Assembly (NCBI GenBank): GCA_037349315.1
Contig: JBAIAC010000001.1
Coordinates: forward strand, 31,992,001-32,056,000
Direction of reading: 5' to 3'
Length of the DNA stretch: 64,000 bases
From: Chelydra serpentina
Lineage: Eukaryota > Chordata > Testudines > Chelydridae
A program made the position numbers and the translations under genes. The notes below the pieces were generated by a model. It ran no database searches. It was not told the DNA's origin and saw only the letters and a list, made by a program, of their open reading frames with translations. Of this stretch, positions 44,633 through 55,865 are shown in pieces (position 1 is the first letter of the stretch; the number at the start of each line of letters is the position of its first letter).

Positions 44633-46413
44633 TCTTTACATATGTACAGACATAAAGCACTCTCCAAACAGCTTGCAAGTGACAATCCAAAGCAATTACA
44701 TTATAAAAAGCCATCAGTAACTGATGAAATAACTGGCAAACCCAAAATCTGGCCATGTGGTAATACTGGGAAGTGGACAAACTGAGTAACAGTGTATTAT
44801 GCCTTGCATTACTAGTGGGCAAGGAGTTACAGTGCTCTGTTAAATCAATGGGAGTTAGGCACCTAAATACTTTTGAGATCTGAGCCCAGATCCTTTTATT
44901 CCTACACAGTCCTTAATCAGGAAACACTCCTACAGAAATCAGTATATATTTTGCCAGAGCAAGGACTGCAGGATTTGGCCATCACTGAGCAATAATAATG
45001 TGCATAAGCTACAGCATTACAGCAAGTACCATAAGAGGGTATTTCTTGGCAGGGAGTAGCAGTACTAGCAGAAGCCTTTCTCATTACCATCTTCAGCTTG
45101 TAATCTGATTGTCCTTTTCAAGTTCCCTGTGATAAGGATAATGGAGTTTATCATGGCACTAGTCATTCATTTATGTTCAAGGAGTTTTGACTGGGAAAAG
45201 CATACAAATAAACAAGACACAGTACAGATAAGCAATAAGTAACAATTTTGCATGCGGTTGCTCTGTACATATTTCCACTGCAAAGATTGCTGTAAGAAAG
45301 AAATATGTCAACAAGAAAGAAATAAAAACCTGGAACACAAAACAAACACAACAGCTCCTCCGGCCCTGGGATCTAAGCTCGCACCTCCTGAAAAGAAGAG
45401 AAGCGGCAATAGTCATTATTTCCACACTATAGACTGGATGACCAGTGATAATAAATCTCTCCTTTCTATGGTTCCATGGCATGTTAGGAAGGGTAGGATG
45501 GGGCTACAAATCATAAGGAAGGAAGGGACGTATACATAAGTGAAGGAACAAGGTAGCTTTAATTTACTGTAATTCACCATACTTTAATTTACGTAGAGAA
45601 AGTTATGAAAACTCTGTGATTTGGATACATCAATGCTATCCATTACTCCCTACTGAGAGCCCTACAACTATATAATTTGGGCACCTGTTCATCCAGCTTC
45701 TCTCAAATGCCTTGCATTCATTTATTTAAGGTCAGCATTAGCTTTTCCACTATTGATCTACCCTCCTTTTAGCTGCCATTATCAAATGTAGCTCAGCTCA
45801 GAGTAAGGGGATGGTGCTAAATTTCAAAAAGAAAGAGCCTGGAAGTCATCTCTCCGGTCTGTCTGACATTTATACCTCAGTCATCATTAGTTGCCAAAAT
45901 ATCTGACCACCATATAGCAATGTTATGGTCATCATGTATTTTGAGTTGGTCTGTCTTTAGTACCTCTCATGCAGAAGAGAAAATCAAGAAGGTGGTGGTT
46001 TGTTTGTTTGTTTGTTTGTTTTTTGGGGGGGGGGTTGTTTGTTTGTATTATTGGTAAAACCAGAAATCAAACAACTGAATGCTAACAGTCTTAGTACCAT
46101 CCCTCCTTTGGATCCAGAAGATCTGTAATAGCAGGGCAGAGCCAGCAGAAAAGTTCAAAGGACCCCAACATTCCTTCCTGTTTCCAGCTGTCAATGGGTA
46201 CCAGAATCTCCATTTCTAGAGAACAGAGCCCTCCTGACCTAATATGCATGCAGCATAACGTTTTTATTTATTTATTTCTGGATGTGACACGGAGCGCCAC
46301 CTGGATGTACACATTCGCATAGGTGATCTGACTGGATAATTTTGTTCCAGATCTTGGTATGATTGATTTCTGAAGAAATAAGTAAGAGAAATGTAACAAT
46401 TCATTGCATTACC
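44633..46413. other. No recognised gene; simple repeats
   Basis: Short palindromic scrap near 44840-44890 (GGGAGTTAGGCACCTAAATA). TTTG and G runs at 45999-46047. Frames of 62-101 codons at 45163-45539 lack motifs. Confidence 0.4.
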
Positions 46414-46421
46414 TTTTAAAG

Positions 46422-46641
46422 CAGTGGTTCTCAAACTTTTGTACTGGTGATCCCTTTCACATAGCAAGCCTCTGTGTGTGACCTCCCCATATAAATTAAA
46501 AATACTTTTTAATATATTTAACACCATTATAAATGCTGAATGCAAAGCAGGGTTTGGGGTGGAGGCTGAACGCTCGTGACCCCCCATGTAATAACCTTGG
46601 GACCCCTTGAGGGGTCCCAACCCCCAGTTTGAGAACCCCTG
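46422..46641. mobile_element. hAT MITE with perfect 8-bp duplication TTTTAAAG
   Basis: 220 bp, ends CAGTGGTTCTCAAACTTTTG and CAGTTTGAGAACCCCTG, flanked by TTTTAAAG at 46414-46421 and 46642-46649. Contains GACCCCTTGAGGGGTCCCAA, a self-complementary word. Related in terminal wording to 23705-23833. Confidence 0.95.
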
Positions 46642-46649
46642 TTTTAAAG

Positions 46650-47471
46650 CCTAGCATGAACAAGGATCTCTCTCATGTGTGTAACAGTATTAGATAATGC
46701 ACCACAAAAATGTACATAAATTAAGATTGCAATTCCATCCTGGCATTCTGCCAATTCAAGCTTTATTCTTGGGATTTATGGTGTCACTTACTAGAACCCC
46801 AACACAGTATGACAGAGTCATTACAAATACCTAGTGATATATTATGTCATCCATTAGCTGCCTATTTTGGGTTTCTTGCCTTGACTTGTCTCATAAGTGT
46901 ACATTAGAAGTTTTGATAAAAACAGATGGGCCTATCTTTTTCATACCTTTTTCTAAGCATATCTCATGGGAGCTCTATGTATCTCTGTTCATCTTCATAT
47001 AACTCTCCCACATTATTAACGCTTTGAACATTGGCATTTTCCAGACTGTCAGCCAGATAAATGCTTAAGACATAATATATGCACACATTCTCAGCAGTCA
47101 ATTGCCAAGGTTTGGAACAAAGTTATCTTATAGATAAACCAATCTGTAAAGGATTCATGCTCACTACGATTCATTCATGAAATGAGTTATTTCCAGACCT
47201 GAACGAAATTCAGCTTCTCTTAGCATTGGAGAACTCATTGATGGGAAGGATGTAGCCTCAAAGTTAGGACTGACACTATCTCTTTATCAAAATCAGCCTT
47301 TCAGTAATAGGGTTTCCACTTTTCAGATTTGATTTTTCCAAGTCAAAATTTGTGATACTGCATCGTAAGTGACGCAAATGTGATCACCCTGTGACAGTGA
47401 ATCAGTGCACAATGGCAGTTGCATCATATTGTTGTGTGCTCAATTAAAGACACCTAAAATAAACCTGGAAA
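46650..47471. other. No recognised feature
   Basis: AT-rich, nothing identified. Confidence 0.3.
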
Positions 47472-47667
47472 CAGGGTTTAAATTCAGCCGGAGCTGTGCA
47501 GTATGGAACTCTGGTAAGTATTTTTAAACCCATGGGGCAGAAGCCCAGAGCCCACCTCCCGAGGAGCTGAAGCCCCAAGCCCTGGCACCTCCCATGGGGC
47601 TGAAGCCCTTAGCCCCGGTGCCTCCCGAGGAGGGCCTTGGAAATACTCTTTGAGAATTTAAGCCCTG
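47472..47667. mobile_element. Probable hAT MITE
   Basis: Ends CAGGGTTTAAATTCAGCC and GAGAATTTAAGCCCTG are inverted. The left flank CCTGGAAA and the right flank, once the neighbouring MITE is removed, share TGGAAA, consistent with a diverged 8-bp duplication. The interior repeats GGGGCTGAAGCCC-type modules. The next MITE inserted at its right edge. Confidence 0.6.
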
Positions 47668-47671
47668 TGTG

Positions 47672-48038
47672 AAGGGCCGGTGCAAGGATGTTTCACGCCC
47701 TAGGCGAAACGTTCTTGCACCAGCCCTGCGCCCCGTCCCCAGCTAACACCACCCCTCCCTGCGGCAGCCAATCCCCCCCACCCACGGCAGCTCCCCACCC
47801 CCCCTGCCGGCCCACAGCTCAGCCCCCTGTCCGTGGCAGCTTCCCCCCGCCCGCGGCGCCCCCACAGCTCCCGGCTCAGGAGTCGGGAGGGCGGGAGGTA
47901 GCCATGGCCAGCCGCCCCCCTGGCTCCTGGCTCAGCCACAGAGCCAGGGGGGTGGGAGGCAGCCACGGCCAGCTGCCCCCACAGCTCCTGGCGCCCTCGG
48001 CGACTGCCTAGGGTCACCTAGTGGGCACGCCGGCCCTG
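47672..48038. mobile_element. GC-rich hAT MITE, 8-bp duplication CCTGYGTG
   Basis: 367 bp with ends AGGGCCGGTGCAAGG and GGGCACGCCGGCCCTG. Flanks CCTGTGTG (47664-47671) and CCTGCGTG (48039-48046) differ at one base. Contains CGCCCTAGGCGAAAC, GCGACTGCCTAGGG and a proline-codon-like C-rich middle; frames through it (47688-48017) are compositional. Confidence 0.85.
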
Positions 48039-48046
48039 CCTGCGTG

Positions 48047-48407
48047 GAAATCCAGATTGTTGTTACAGAACATAGGAAAGACTCCAACAGAGACAGTCCC
48101 GTGTATTTCAGGATGGGTGGCAAGACACCCCACCTGATGGCCAAGCTTTATACATGTAGCATCTTATGATTTTTCTCAAGCTAAATGAGATTGCTCTGGG
48201 AAATTTCATGGCACAATATTTGCTCCTTCTTTACATGGCACAATATTTGCTCCTTCTTTACTTCTTTATTTTACTTCTTTACTCCTACTACTTCTTTCTT
48301 CTTCTCTTTTGGAGGAATCAGCGGAGCGATAAAACAGTAGCTGTAGAACTGGGTAACTATTATTGCTATTAAGGGCAAAGCCACAAATCTGAGCCCAGTG
48401 CACACAT
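48047..48407. other. No gene; 27-bp tandem duplication
   Basis: CATGGCACAATATTTGCTCC plus CTTCTTTA is duplicated head to tail at 48207-48233 and 48234-48260, followed by a TTCTTTACTTC-rich stretch to about 48310. Confidence 0.6.
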
Positions 48408-48577
48408 CTAAGAACATAAGAAAGGCCATTCTGGGATAGATCAATGGTGCAGCTACCTCCATATCCTGTCTTCCGACTGGCCGGTACCAGATGCTTCAGA
48501 GGGAGTGAACAGAGCAGGGCAGTTACTGAGTGATTCACCCCTGTATTGTCCAATCCCAACTTCTGGCAGTCGGAGGT

Positions 48578-49810
48578 TTAGGGACACCCAAAGCATGGGG
48601 TTGCATTCCTGACCATCTTGGCTAATAGCCTATCTTCCGTGAACATATCTAATTCTTTTTTGAAGCCAGCTATACTTTTGGCCTTCACAGCATCCCTTGG
48701 CAATGAATTCCACAGGTTGACCATGCATTGTGTGAAGAAGTACTTCCTTTTGTTTGTTTTAAACCTGCTGCCTCTTAATTTCATTGGGTGACCCCTGGTT
48801 CTTGTGTTAGGTGAAGGGGTAAATAGCACTTCCCTGTTCACTTTTTCCACTCATGATTTTATAGGTCCCTATCACATTCCGTCTTAGTTGTCTCTTTTCT
48901 AAGCTGAACAGCCCCAATCTTTTAAAATCTCTTCTCATATGGAAGCTGTTCCATATCCTTAATCTTTTTTTTTTTTTTTTTTTTTTTGCCCTTCTCTGTA
49001 CCTTTTCCAATTCTAATATATCTTTTTTGAGATCAGGCAACCAAAACTTCATGCAGTATTTAAGGTATGGGAGTACTATGGATTTATTTAGTGACATTAT
49101 TATAGTTTCTGTCTTATTATCTATCCCTTTCCTAATGGTTCCTAACAGTCTGTCAGCTTTTTTGACAGCTGCTGCCCATTGAGCAGATGTTTTCAGAGCA
49201 CTATCCACAATGACTCCACGATATCTTTCTTGAATGGTAACAGCTGATTTGGACCCCATTTTGTATGTATAGTTGGGATTATGTTTTCCAATATGCATTG
49301 CTTTGCATTTATCAACATTGAGTTACATCTGCCATTTTCTTGCCCAGTCACCCAGTTTTGTGAGATCCTTTTGTAACTCTTCGCAGTCAGCTTTAGACTT
49401 AACTATCTTGAGTAAATTTAGTATCATCTGTAAATTTTGCCATCTCACTGTTTACCCTTTTTCCAGATCATTTTTGAATATGTTGAACAGCACTGATCCC
49501 AGTAGATTTGGGTACCCTGCTATTTACCTCTCTCTACTGTGAAAACTGACCATTTATTCCTTTGTTTTCCTATTTTTTAACCATTACTGATCTATGAAAG
49601 GACCTTCCCTCTTATCCCACAACTACTTGTTTTGCTTAAGAGCCTTTGATGAGGGACCGTGCCAAAGGCTTTCTGAAAGTCCAAGTACACTATATCCACT
49701 GGATCACCCTTGTCCGCATGTTTGCTGTTACCTTCAAAGAATTCTAGTAGATTCGTGAGGCATGATTTCCCTTTACAAAAGCCGTGTCGACTATTCCCCA
49801 ATGTATTGTA
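48578..49810 (-). pseudogene. CR1 ORF2 (reverse transcriptase) remnant
   Basis: Pieces in order on the minus strand: HGFCKGKSCLTNLLEFFE and VYLDFQKAFGTVPHQRLLSK (49801-49592; motif A aspartate kept, the following AFD is AFG). Then AKFTDDTKFTQD near 49430 (motif C with its two aspartates). Then 49298-48807 with VKKADRLLGTIRKGID, LPYLKYCMKFWLP, LEKVQRRAKK and LGLFSLEKRQL. Last, 48850-48578 with [14 protein letters not shown] and [14 protein letters not shown]. Several frameshifts and a T expansion (read as poly-lysine) break it. Inactive and older than the copy at 61587. Confidence 0.9.
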
Positions 49811-50008
49811 TTCCTCTATGTGTCTGATAATTCTGTTCTTTACTACAGTTTCAACCAGTTTGTTTGGTGCTGAAATTAGTCTTACTGGCCTTCAATTGCC
49901 AGGATTGCCTCAGGAGCCTTTTCTAAAAATCAGCATTATATTAGCTATCCACCAGTCGTCTGTTACAGAGGCTGATTTAAGCATTAGGTTACATACCAAG
50001 GTTAGTAG

Positions 50009-50278
50009 GTCCAGGTCTATGCTATAGACCTATATCGGTATAACTGTGTCACTCAGAGGTGTGAAAAATACACACCCCCTGAGCAATGTAGTTATATCAA
50101 CCTAACCCCTGTGTAGACAGTGCTATGTCAATGGAAGAGTTTCTCTCATCAAGATAGCTACTGCCTCTTGGGGAGGTGGATTAACTACGCCCATGGGAGA
50201 GCCTCTCCTGTCAGCATAGGATCATCTTCACTAAAGCGCTATAGTGGTGCAGCTGCTCTGGTGCCTAAAGACAAGCCC
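50009..50278. mobile_element. MITE nested in CR1, TAG target duplication
   Basis: 270 bp between TAG (50006-50008) and TAG (50279-50281). The CR1 text before (CAAGGTTAG) and after (TGCTACAGTTTCATAC) is otherwise continuous. Ends GTCCAGGTCTATGC and CCTAAAGACAAGCCC are roughly inverted. The interior shares TGAGCAATGTAGTTATATCA-like and AACCTAACCCC words (inverse order) with 18617-18902. The 3-bp duplication fits Harbinger or CMC ends; not resolved. Confidence 0.7.
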
Positions 50279-50815
50279 TAGTGCTACAGTTTCATACTTG
50301 AGTTCCTTCAGAGCTCTTGGGTGAATACCACCTGGTCCTGTCCACTTATTATTGTTCCATTTATCAATTTGTTCCAAAACCTCTTCTATTGAACCCTCAA
50401 TCTGGGACAGTTCCTCAGATTTGTCAACTAAAAAGAATGGTTGAGGTGTGGGAATCTTCCCCCCACAGCCTCTGCAGTAAAGACCGATGCAGAGAATTCA
50501 TTTAGCTGCTCCTCAAAGGCCTTGTCTTCCTTGGGCACCTCGATCATCCAGTGGCTCCACTGTTCATCAGGCTTCCTGCTTCTGATGTACTTTAAAAACT
50601 TACTGTTAGATGTTGTGTCTTTTGCTAATTAATCTTCATATTCTTTTTTGGCCTGACTAATTATACTTTTCCATGTGGTTTGCCAGAGATTGTTCCTTTC
50701 TATTTTCCTCAGTAGGATTTGACTTCCAATTTTTAAAAGTAATTTTTTTGTCTTTATCTACCTCTTTTACTCTGTTAGCCATGGTGGCATTTTTTTGGAG
50801 GGGGGGGGGGGGGTC

Positions 50816-52380
50816 TGTTACTTTTATTTTTTTTTAATTTGAGGTATACCTGTAGTGTCAGCCTCGATTATGGTGTTTTTAAAAAGTTTCCCCGCAACCT
50901 GCATGGAATGAGTCTGGAACGAAGGTCCCTTGATAACACATAATAGATTTTTTTTGTTGGGATGGATAGGTCAATGGCTCCATCTAGCTGTAAATACTTG
51001 ATTTTCTTTTTAATTAAAAATAAACAAACCTGGGGAGTTAATTTAGCACCTGCAAAACAGAGAGCTAATACCTTTAGCTAGAGGTGCAGGTGGCTCCCAT
51101 ACTAGCTCAATCAATTTACCTCGAATCTGACCTACAGCTCCCCCTCCTATTCTAGTACTGGGCTGCATATGCTGGCTTTGTTATTGTAGGCCTGTTGGAG
51201 TTTTCTGCTGATGACACAGATATGTTACTATAGGGTTAGTCCCAAGCGCTCAGTTATGCACATTAATGTATTATCATAGGATTGTTCATGAGCTCAGCTA
51301 TATACACTAATTTAACATTATAAGGCTGATCATGTGTGCTGAGCTACTGCCTTTGATTCTCCACACCCCTTAATAAGAAAATAGCAGTGAAGTATTTGAA
51401 GTGAGAACACAACATACAGACATATGCAAACTCAAAAGTGCAATCAGCTACAAGGACAGACAGGCTAGTAGTGTACTAAGGAGGTTGGAGACACAACCGT
51501 GCACACACAGAGAACCTTAGTTGCCCTTAATACACTTCCCAGAAACCAGCATAGGAGATGTGACATCTGACATTTACAAAATGGACATTGCATGAACTCA
51601 GTGGCCCAGGATACAGTTAGAACCAGGGCAGCAGAGCAGAGGTATCGCTCACTAGAGGTTTTTGTGAGTGACTGATCATTTCACCAAAGACGACATTATT
51701 GCATTTGGTGGAACAATGGAAATTTGACAGTTATGCTTTCTGTATGTGCATTTGGGGTGCAGTTCAGAGGGTTTTTTCCCCCTTAAAGATGACATTTCGG
51801 GCATGTCACGTCCCTTCTCCTTCTGTGGACAGTGGTGCAGGATTCACTTCAGTCATCACGCAAAATCACTTAGAGAGAGACCTATAAACAATAGGACCTT
51901 TTCTCACCATGTCATCATCAAAGTCAGTGCAGAGAGGTTGAAATGACAGCTCACTCACCGTTAGAAAGGTACTTTTCCACAGTGTCACTAGCTCCCTCAC
52001 ACACACGGTCATTTTGGGATTCTAAACATTTATTTCAGGATTTATTGGAACCAGAGGGAAGAGAAAGCGAGAGAAAGAGAGACCATGATCCCAGCACCTC
52101 AAATCTCACTTCAGACCTAGAAAATGATTGCCACAATGTTCAAGAAGGAATTCCTCCCATCTCTCCCCTCACATGGTGTTTAATTAGTAAGTGATGTGGC
52201 AGGCAGAGTTGCAGGAAAGATCTTTATTAAGCATGCTGAGACCAGTGTTCTGCTCTGAGGCGCTGTTTGGGTGGTAGTAGCCAGGCTCCAGCTTGCATTC
52301 CTGAGCCTGTAGTGCCACATTAAACTAGGTCCATCCTGGAACCTAGGTTTCTGGCTCCAGTTCCACTTATACTATAAACA
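50816..52380. other. No recognised gene
   Basis: T- and A-rich at the left. Short frames at 51699-52194 lack motifs. Confidence 0.35.
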
Positions 52381-52946
52381 CGGGGCCTGATCCAAAGTTC
52401 ACTGAAGTAAATAAGAATCTTTTCCTGCCTTTAATGAGCTTTGGAACAGGCCCATAAACCAATGCCCAACTGGCTGGCTGCATTCTGGGGAGTTTATATC
52501 TTACTTGGACTCATCTAGTACTAGCCTTTGCTAACAGGATACCTGGACAGGGTGGTACAAAGGTCTTATCCCATAGTGCTGATGTGTCAGTTATGGACAG
52601 ACCTGAGCCAAAGTCAAAATTTCCATTTGGTGGGAAATGTCAAGAGTGAGGCCATTAGGAAAAACCCTTTCAAGCCTGAACAGATGATGAACTGCGCTTC
52701 GAAATCGTCTCTCTCCTTTTCACAGTGTCTCAGCATGAAAGAGGACATACTTCTCAGTTCTCCAACAGAGAAAATGGCTTCTTCCCCCTTAAATGACAAA
52801 TTCAAAATGTTGATTAAAGGAAACTCCTTTGTCTCCCCTCTCTGCCCCAAACTCTTCCAATCATTTTCTATCAACCCCCTCCCTGGTCCTCTCTCTCCTC
52901 TAGCCCTTCCCTTGATATTGTCTCTCTTTCCTGTCTCCAACCTATT
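52381..52946. other. Palindromic scrap, otherwise unassigned
   Basis: GGCCTGATCCAAAGTTCACT and GAGCTTTGGAACAGGCCC (52384-52452) face each other. The 158-codon frame at 52528-53004 plus runs across unrelated sequence into the LTR and shows no domain. Confidence 0.4.
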
Positions 52947-53622
52947 TGTGACAGGGTTGGACTCACCCCTGCGGCGCCTCCTGCTGGTTTCTCCAGGGAA
53001 TTAGCTCACCAGCCTCTGGAGCACCCTCTGCAGACCAGTGATCCGCCTGACCACTCTGGCCCATGTCCCTCCCAGGACCCGGTGCCCCTTTAACTAGGGT
53101 GCTGCCCCCTGGCAGTACCCCCCAGATCTGGGTCTCCCCTCCCCCAGGGAACCCCCAACCCACTATCCCCACCTCAGTCATAGGCTACTGCCAGTCACCA
53201 GCTAACCCCCGCACCCTGGGGCAGACTGCAGTATAAGCCACTCATCACAGGCAAAGGGGGTTTGGACCTGCTGCCTCAGCCTACCTGTGGGCTGCCCCCA
53301 CAACCCCAGTACCTACTGGGGCCTAACCCATGGCCACAGCCTGGGGTTTTCTCAGGCCAGAGCTCCCCAGCTCCTCTGGCCTTCCCCAGCCCTACTCCAC
53401 CCTAGGTACCTGCTCAGGTCACTGTAGCCAAGCCCTTCTCCCTCTAAAGGCAGAGAGAGTGTCTGTGCTTCAGGCCCACTGCCCTCTTGTAAGGGCCAGC
53501 TGGGCCCTGATTAAACTGGCCCCAGCTGTGGCTGCTTCCAATCAGCCCAGCTTCCAGCCTCAGCCCTCTCCCAGGGCTGTTTCCAGCCCCTCGGGGCATG
53601 AGCGGGTATCGACCCCGCTACA
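52947..53622. mobile_element. LTR-like element with perfect 5-bp duplication CTATT
   Basis: 676 bp starting TGTGACAGGG and ending CCCCGCTACA (TG...CA termini), flanked by CTATT at 52942-52946 and 53623-53627. These are exactly the features of a solo LTR. C-rich on the plus strand, so transcription may be on the minus strand, where it would open TGTAGCGGGG. TATAAG on the plus strand near 53232 is an alternative, so orientation is left open. No coding frame with motifs. Confidence 0.8.
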
Positions 53623-53627
53623 CTATT

Positions 53628-53939
53628 CCTCTTGGGATAGTGGCTAGAGCTCAGGTCCTGCTGAGAATATTTTGGCTAGTGAGTTTGCAGGTGTCGCCTT
53701 CCAGATGCAGGTGAGCTGACAGCCCTACCATCCTGTCCCTAGCTCCAAATAGCTGCAATGGGCAGAATCCAAACCAAAATTGAACAGACGTGGTTGTGTC
53801 TGGGAGACGGTGCAGTTTGACAACAACAATGCCCCATGTCAGTTGTGGAGACACCACTTCTCTGCTGCCGACCCCTGTCAGCATAAGTGGCAGACACCAA
53901 TCAGCAAAACCTGTCTTTCAGCACATCCTACTATTAAAA
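53628..53939. other. No recognised feature
   Basis: Nothing identified. Confidence 0.3.
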
Positions 53940-54400
53940 AAGCTCAGTTGGTGCTTCTGCTTATTATTACTCATATAACAGTAGTGCATGAAGACCGCAC
54001 TGTACTGGACACTGTACATAGTCCCTGCCCCAAAAAGCTAATTAGACTGAAGGTAGGGGAGGAACCAGGCTTACAGACAAAAAGTGTCTTGCCTCAGGTA
54101 CAGAGTGGATGAGCAGCTGTATTAGAACAAGAACCAATAGCGTAGCCAGGGAGGGAGCAGGGGGGAGCGGCCGCTCCCCCACTGAGCAGAAGCGGTGCCT
54201 TTTTTGTGCTCCGACACCTTTTGCTCCTATGCTGCAGCCAGTGCGGAGCATTATTTTTTGCTCCCGGCGCCTTTTTTTTTAGCTCCACTCCCCCTGTGCT
54301 CTAAACCTGGCTACGCCACTGACAAGAACCCAAGCTGCCTGACTCTTTGGCCTGTATGCAGTCCATTAGACAAAGCTCTCTCCCACTGCCTTGTAATGAT
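53940..54400 (-). mobile_element. MIR/L2-like SINE split by a hAT MITE
   Basis: Plus-strand order CATAACAGTAGTGCATGAAG, CACTGTACATAGTCCCTGCC, AAAAAGCTAATTAGACTGAA and AAGTGTCTTGCCTCAGG before the MITE. CAAGCTGCCTGACTCTTTGG and GCAGTCCATTAGACAAAG after it. All are reversed MIR/L2-type wording. Confidence 0.7.
54135..54321. mobile_element. hAT MITE with 8-bp duplication ACAAGAAC
   Basis: 187 bp with ends CAATAGCGTAGCCAGG and CCTGGCTACGCCACTG. Flanked by ACAAGAAC at 54127-54134 and 54322-54329. Shares GGGAGCGGCCGCTCCCCC-type and CCCCCTGTGCTCTAAACC wording with 37578-38009 but lacks its repeated GC-rich modules. It interrupts a MIR/L2 remnant. Confidence 0.95.
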
Positions 54401-55049
54401 GGATTCTTAGCTCCTAAATGTCTCTTCCTTTTTTACACACACACATACACTTACAAGTGTTGGAGAATGTGACGATGTGAAGAACAGACAGAGAGGTGCT
54501 AGCAGCAGCAAGCATGGTACTTTAAAACTGTGCTTCAGCCTCAGGACTTGTTGTCATTTGGAGCACTGGGTAGAGACAGGTTGCCTAGAGTTCTAGAATT
54601 ACAAAAAGGTGGTGGGGCTGGGTGGCTTTGTTTTTGTTTTTTCTTCACGTCACATCAAAATCCATTTTTAGAATCAATTTTTTGCACCCGCTGATTGTCA
54701 ATGTCCACAATCTGCCACCTGGGCCGTGCAAAGCCTTTGTTAAATTTTCTTAAGCATTGGCATCAGTGATCCAGTCAAGGGTATAGAGAGAGTTTGGGGC
54801 AGATCCTGAGGCCAGTACCAAAATGTTCCACTAACAAGAACAGGATTGGAGTCATAGAGCTCAACGCAGGGTTGCCTTGCACCTCGTGACACTAGTGCAA
54901 AGTGACTGCAAAAGGTGGCATCAGGTGCAGGGCAAAGCAATGGTGAATTAGGCACTTAAAGTTTATTTCCTATAAGAAAATTACCCTGTGTCCCCTTTCA
55001 CACAGCAATTGTATTAGCAGCTGGCCCAAGATCTAAAATGGCCTGGTTC
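54401..55049. other. No recognised feature
   Basis: Short CA-rich run near 54437-54450. Otherwise nothing. Confidence 0.3.
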
Positions 55050-55560
55050 CTCGCAGAGTACAGACTAGAACTGGTGGGGGGAAATTCAACACATCAGAAA
55101 ATGCAGTTTTGTAAAAATCAAAACATTGTGTGGCAATTGGATGATTTCAACAAATTTTCAGTGAGAGAGACCGTTGAAACAAATCGTTTTGACTTTCCAG
55201 TGATAATGTTGAAACATTTAACTTCGATAAGATAAAAATATTTAGTTTCAACTTTATCATTTTGTTGAAATTAATTTAGACTTTTCCATTATGCTACGCT
55301 ATTAATTTTGATCTAGTTACATACGGTATCTTTAATAATAGATTGAATACTTTGTATTATAGTGAGTGTTTTGACGTTATTGAAAGGAAACGGTTGGATG
55401 TTTCCACACTGAAATTTTTCTGAATATCCATTCTGTGGTAAATTTCAAAATGTTGACTTTTTGTTCTGATTCGGAATCAACACAGGTTTCAAAATGTCAC
55501 TACTTCCCACAGAACACAAATTCCGTAGCTCTATTACAGACCTATGCAAAAATATAACTT
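55050..55560. repeat. AT-rich GAAAC/TTTCAAC interspersed repeat
   Basis: Multiple TTGAAAC, GTTTCAAC, TTTTGTTGAAA and AAATTTTCAGTG words on both strands, like 2540-2965 and 14530-14935. Confidence 0.4.
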
Positions 55561-55639
55561 CCATTATATCTGGCCCTATGGACCAAATGTAGAGCATGTT
55601 TACACCAGGGTGAACCCAGAGCAACTCTGTTGCTAGGAT

Positions 55640-55865
55640 GCTGGCTGGAGGCTCAGGATATGTGGGTTCTATTTCCAGCTAAACCACTAACCTGCAGTGT
55701 GACCTTTGGTAAATCACTTTTCCTCTCTGTGTCTGTTTCCACTCCCACCCTTTTATCCACCTTGTCTATTTAGGCTATAATCTCTTCAGGGAAGGGACTA
55801 CGTGTTTATTCAGTGCCTAGCACAATGGGGCCCCAAACTCCGGCCCCTGTGTAGCAAGGTATTGA
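55640..55865 (+). mobile_element. MIR/L2-like SINE
   Basis: GGATATGTGGGTTCTATTTC, CAGTGTGACCTTTGGTAAAT, AATCTCTTCAGGGAAGGGAC and TTCAGTGCCTAGCACAATGG form the body and tail of a MIR/L2-type element on the plus strand. Confidence 0.8.

Larger units (their letters stand above)
48408..50815 (-). mobile_element. CR1-type LINE with nested MITE
   Basis: On the minus strand the element runs from about 50815 to a 3' end at 48408. The 3' UTR ends CATTCTTATGTTCTTA-like (plus strand TAAGAACATAAGAAAGGCCA), with GATATGGAGGTAGCTGCACC upstream. This is a different tail from the ATTCTATGA subfamily. ORF2 remnants lie at 48578-49801. 50009-50278 is a later MITE insertion. A T-tract (48965-48987) and a G-tract (50797-50813) have arisen in the old copy. 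Confidence 0.9.

Noticed and set aside
47688..48144. Frames of about 105 codons on both strands
   Set aside because: Shadows of a C-rich hAT MITE (47672-48038).
48965..48987. Poly(A) tail of a retrogene (T-tract on plus strand)
   Set aside because: It lies inside a CR1 reverse transcriptase remnant as a local expansion, with coding remnant on both sides.
52528..53004. 158-codon plus-strand frame
   Set aside because: It runs from unassigned sequence into an LTR-like element without any motif; chance opening.
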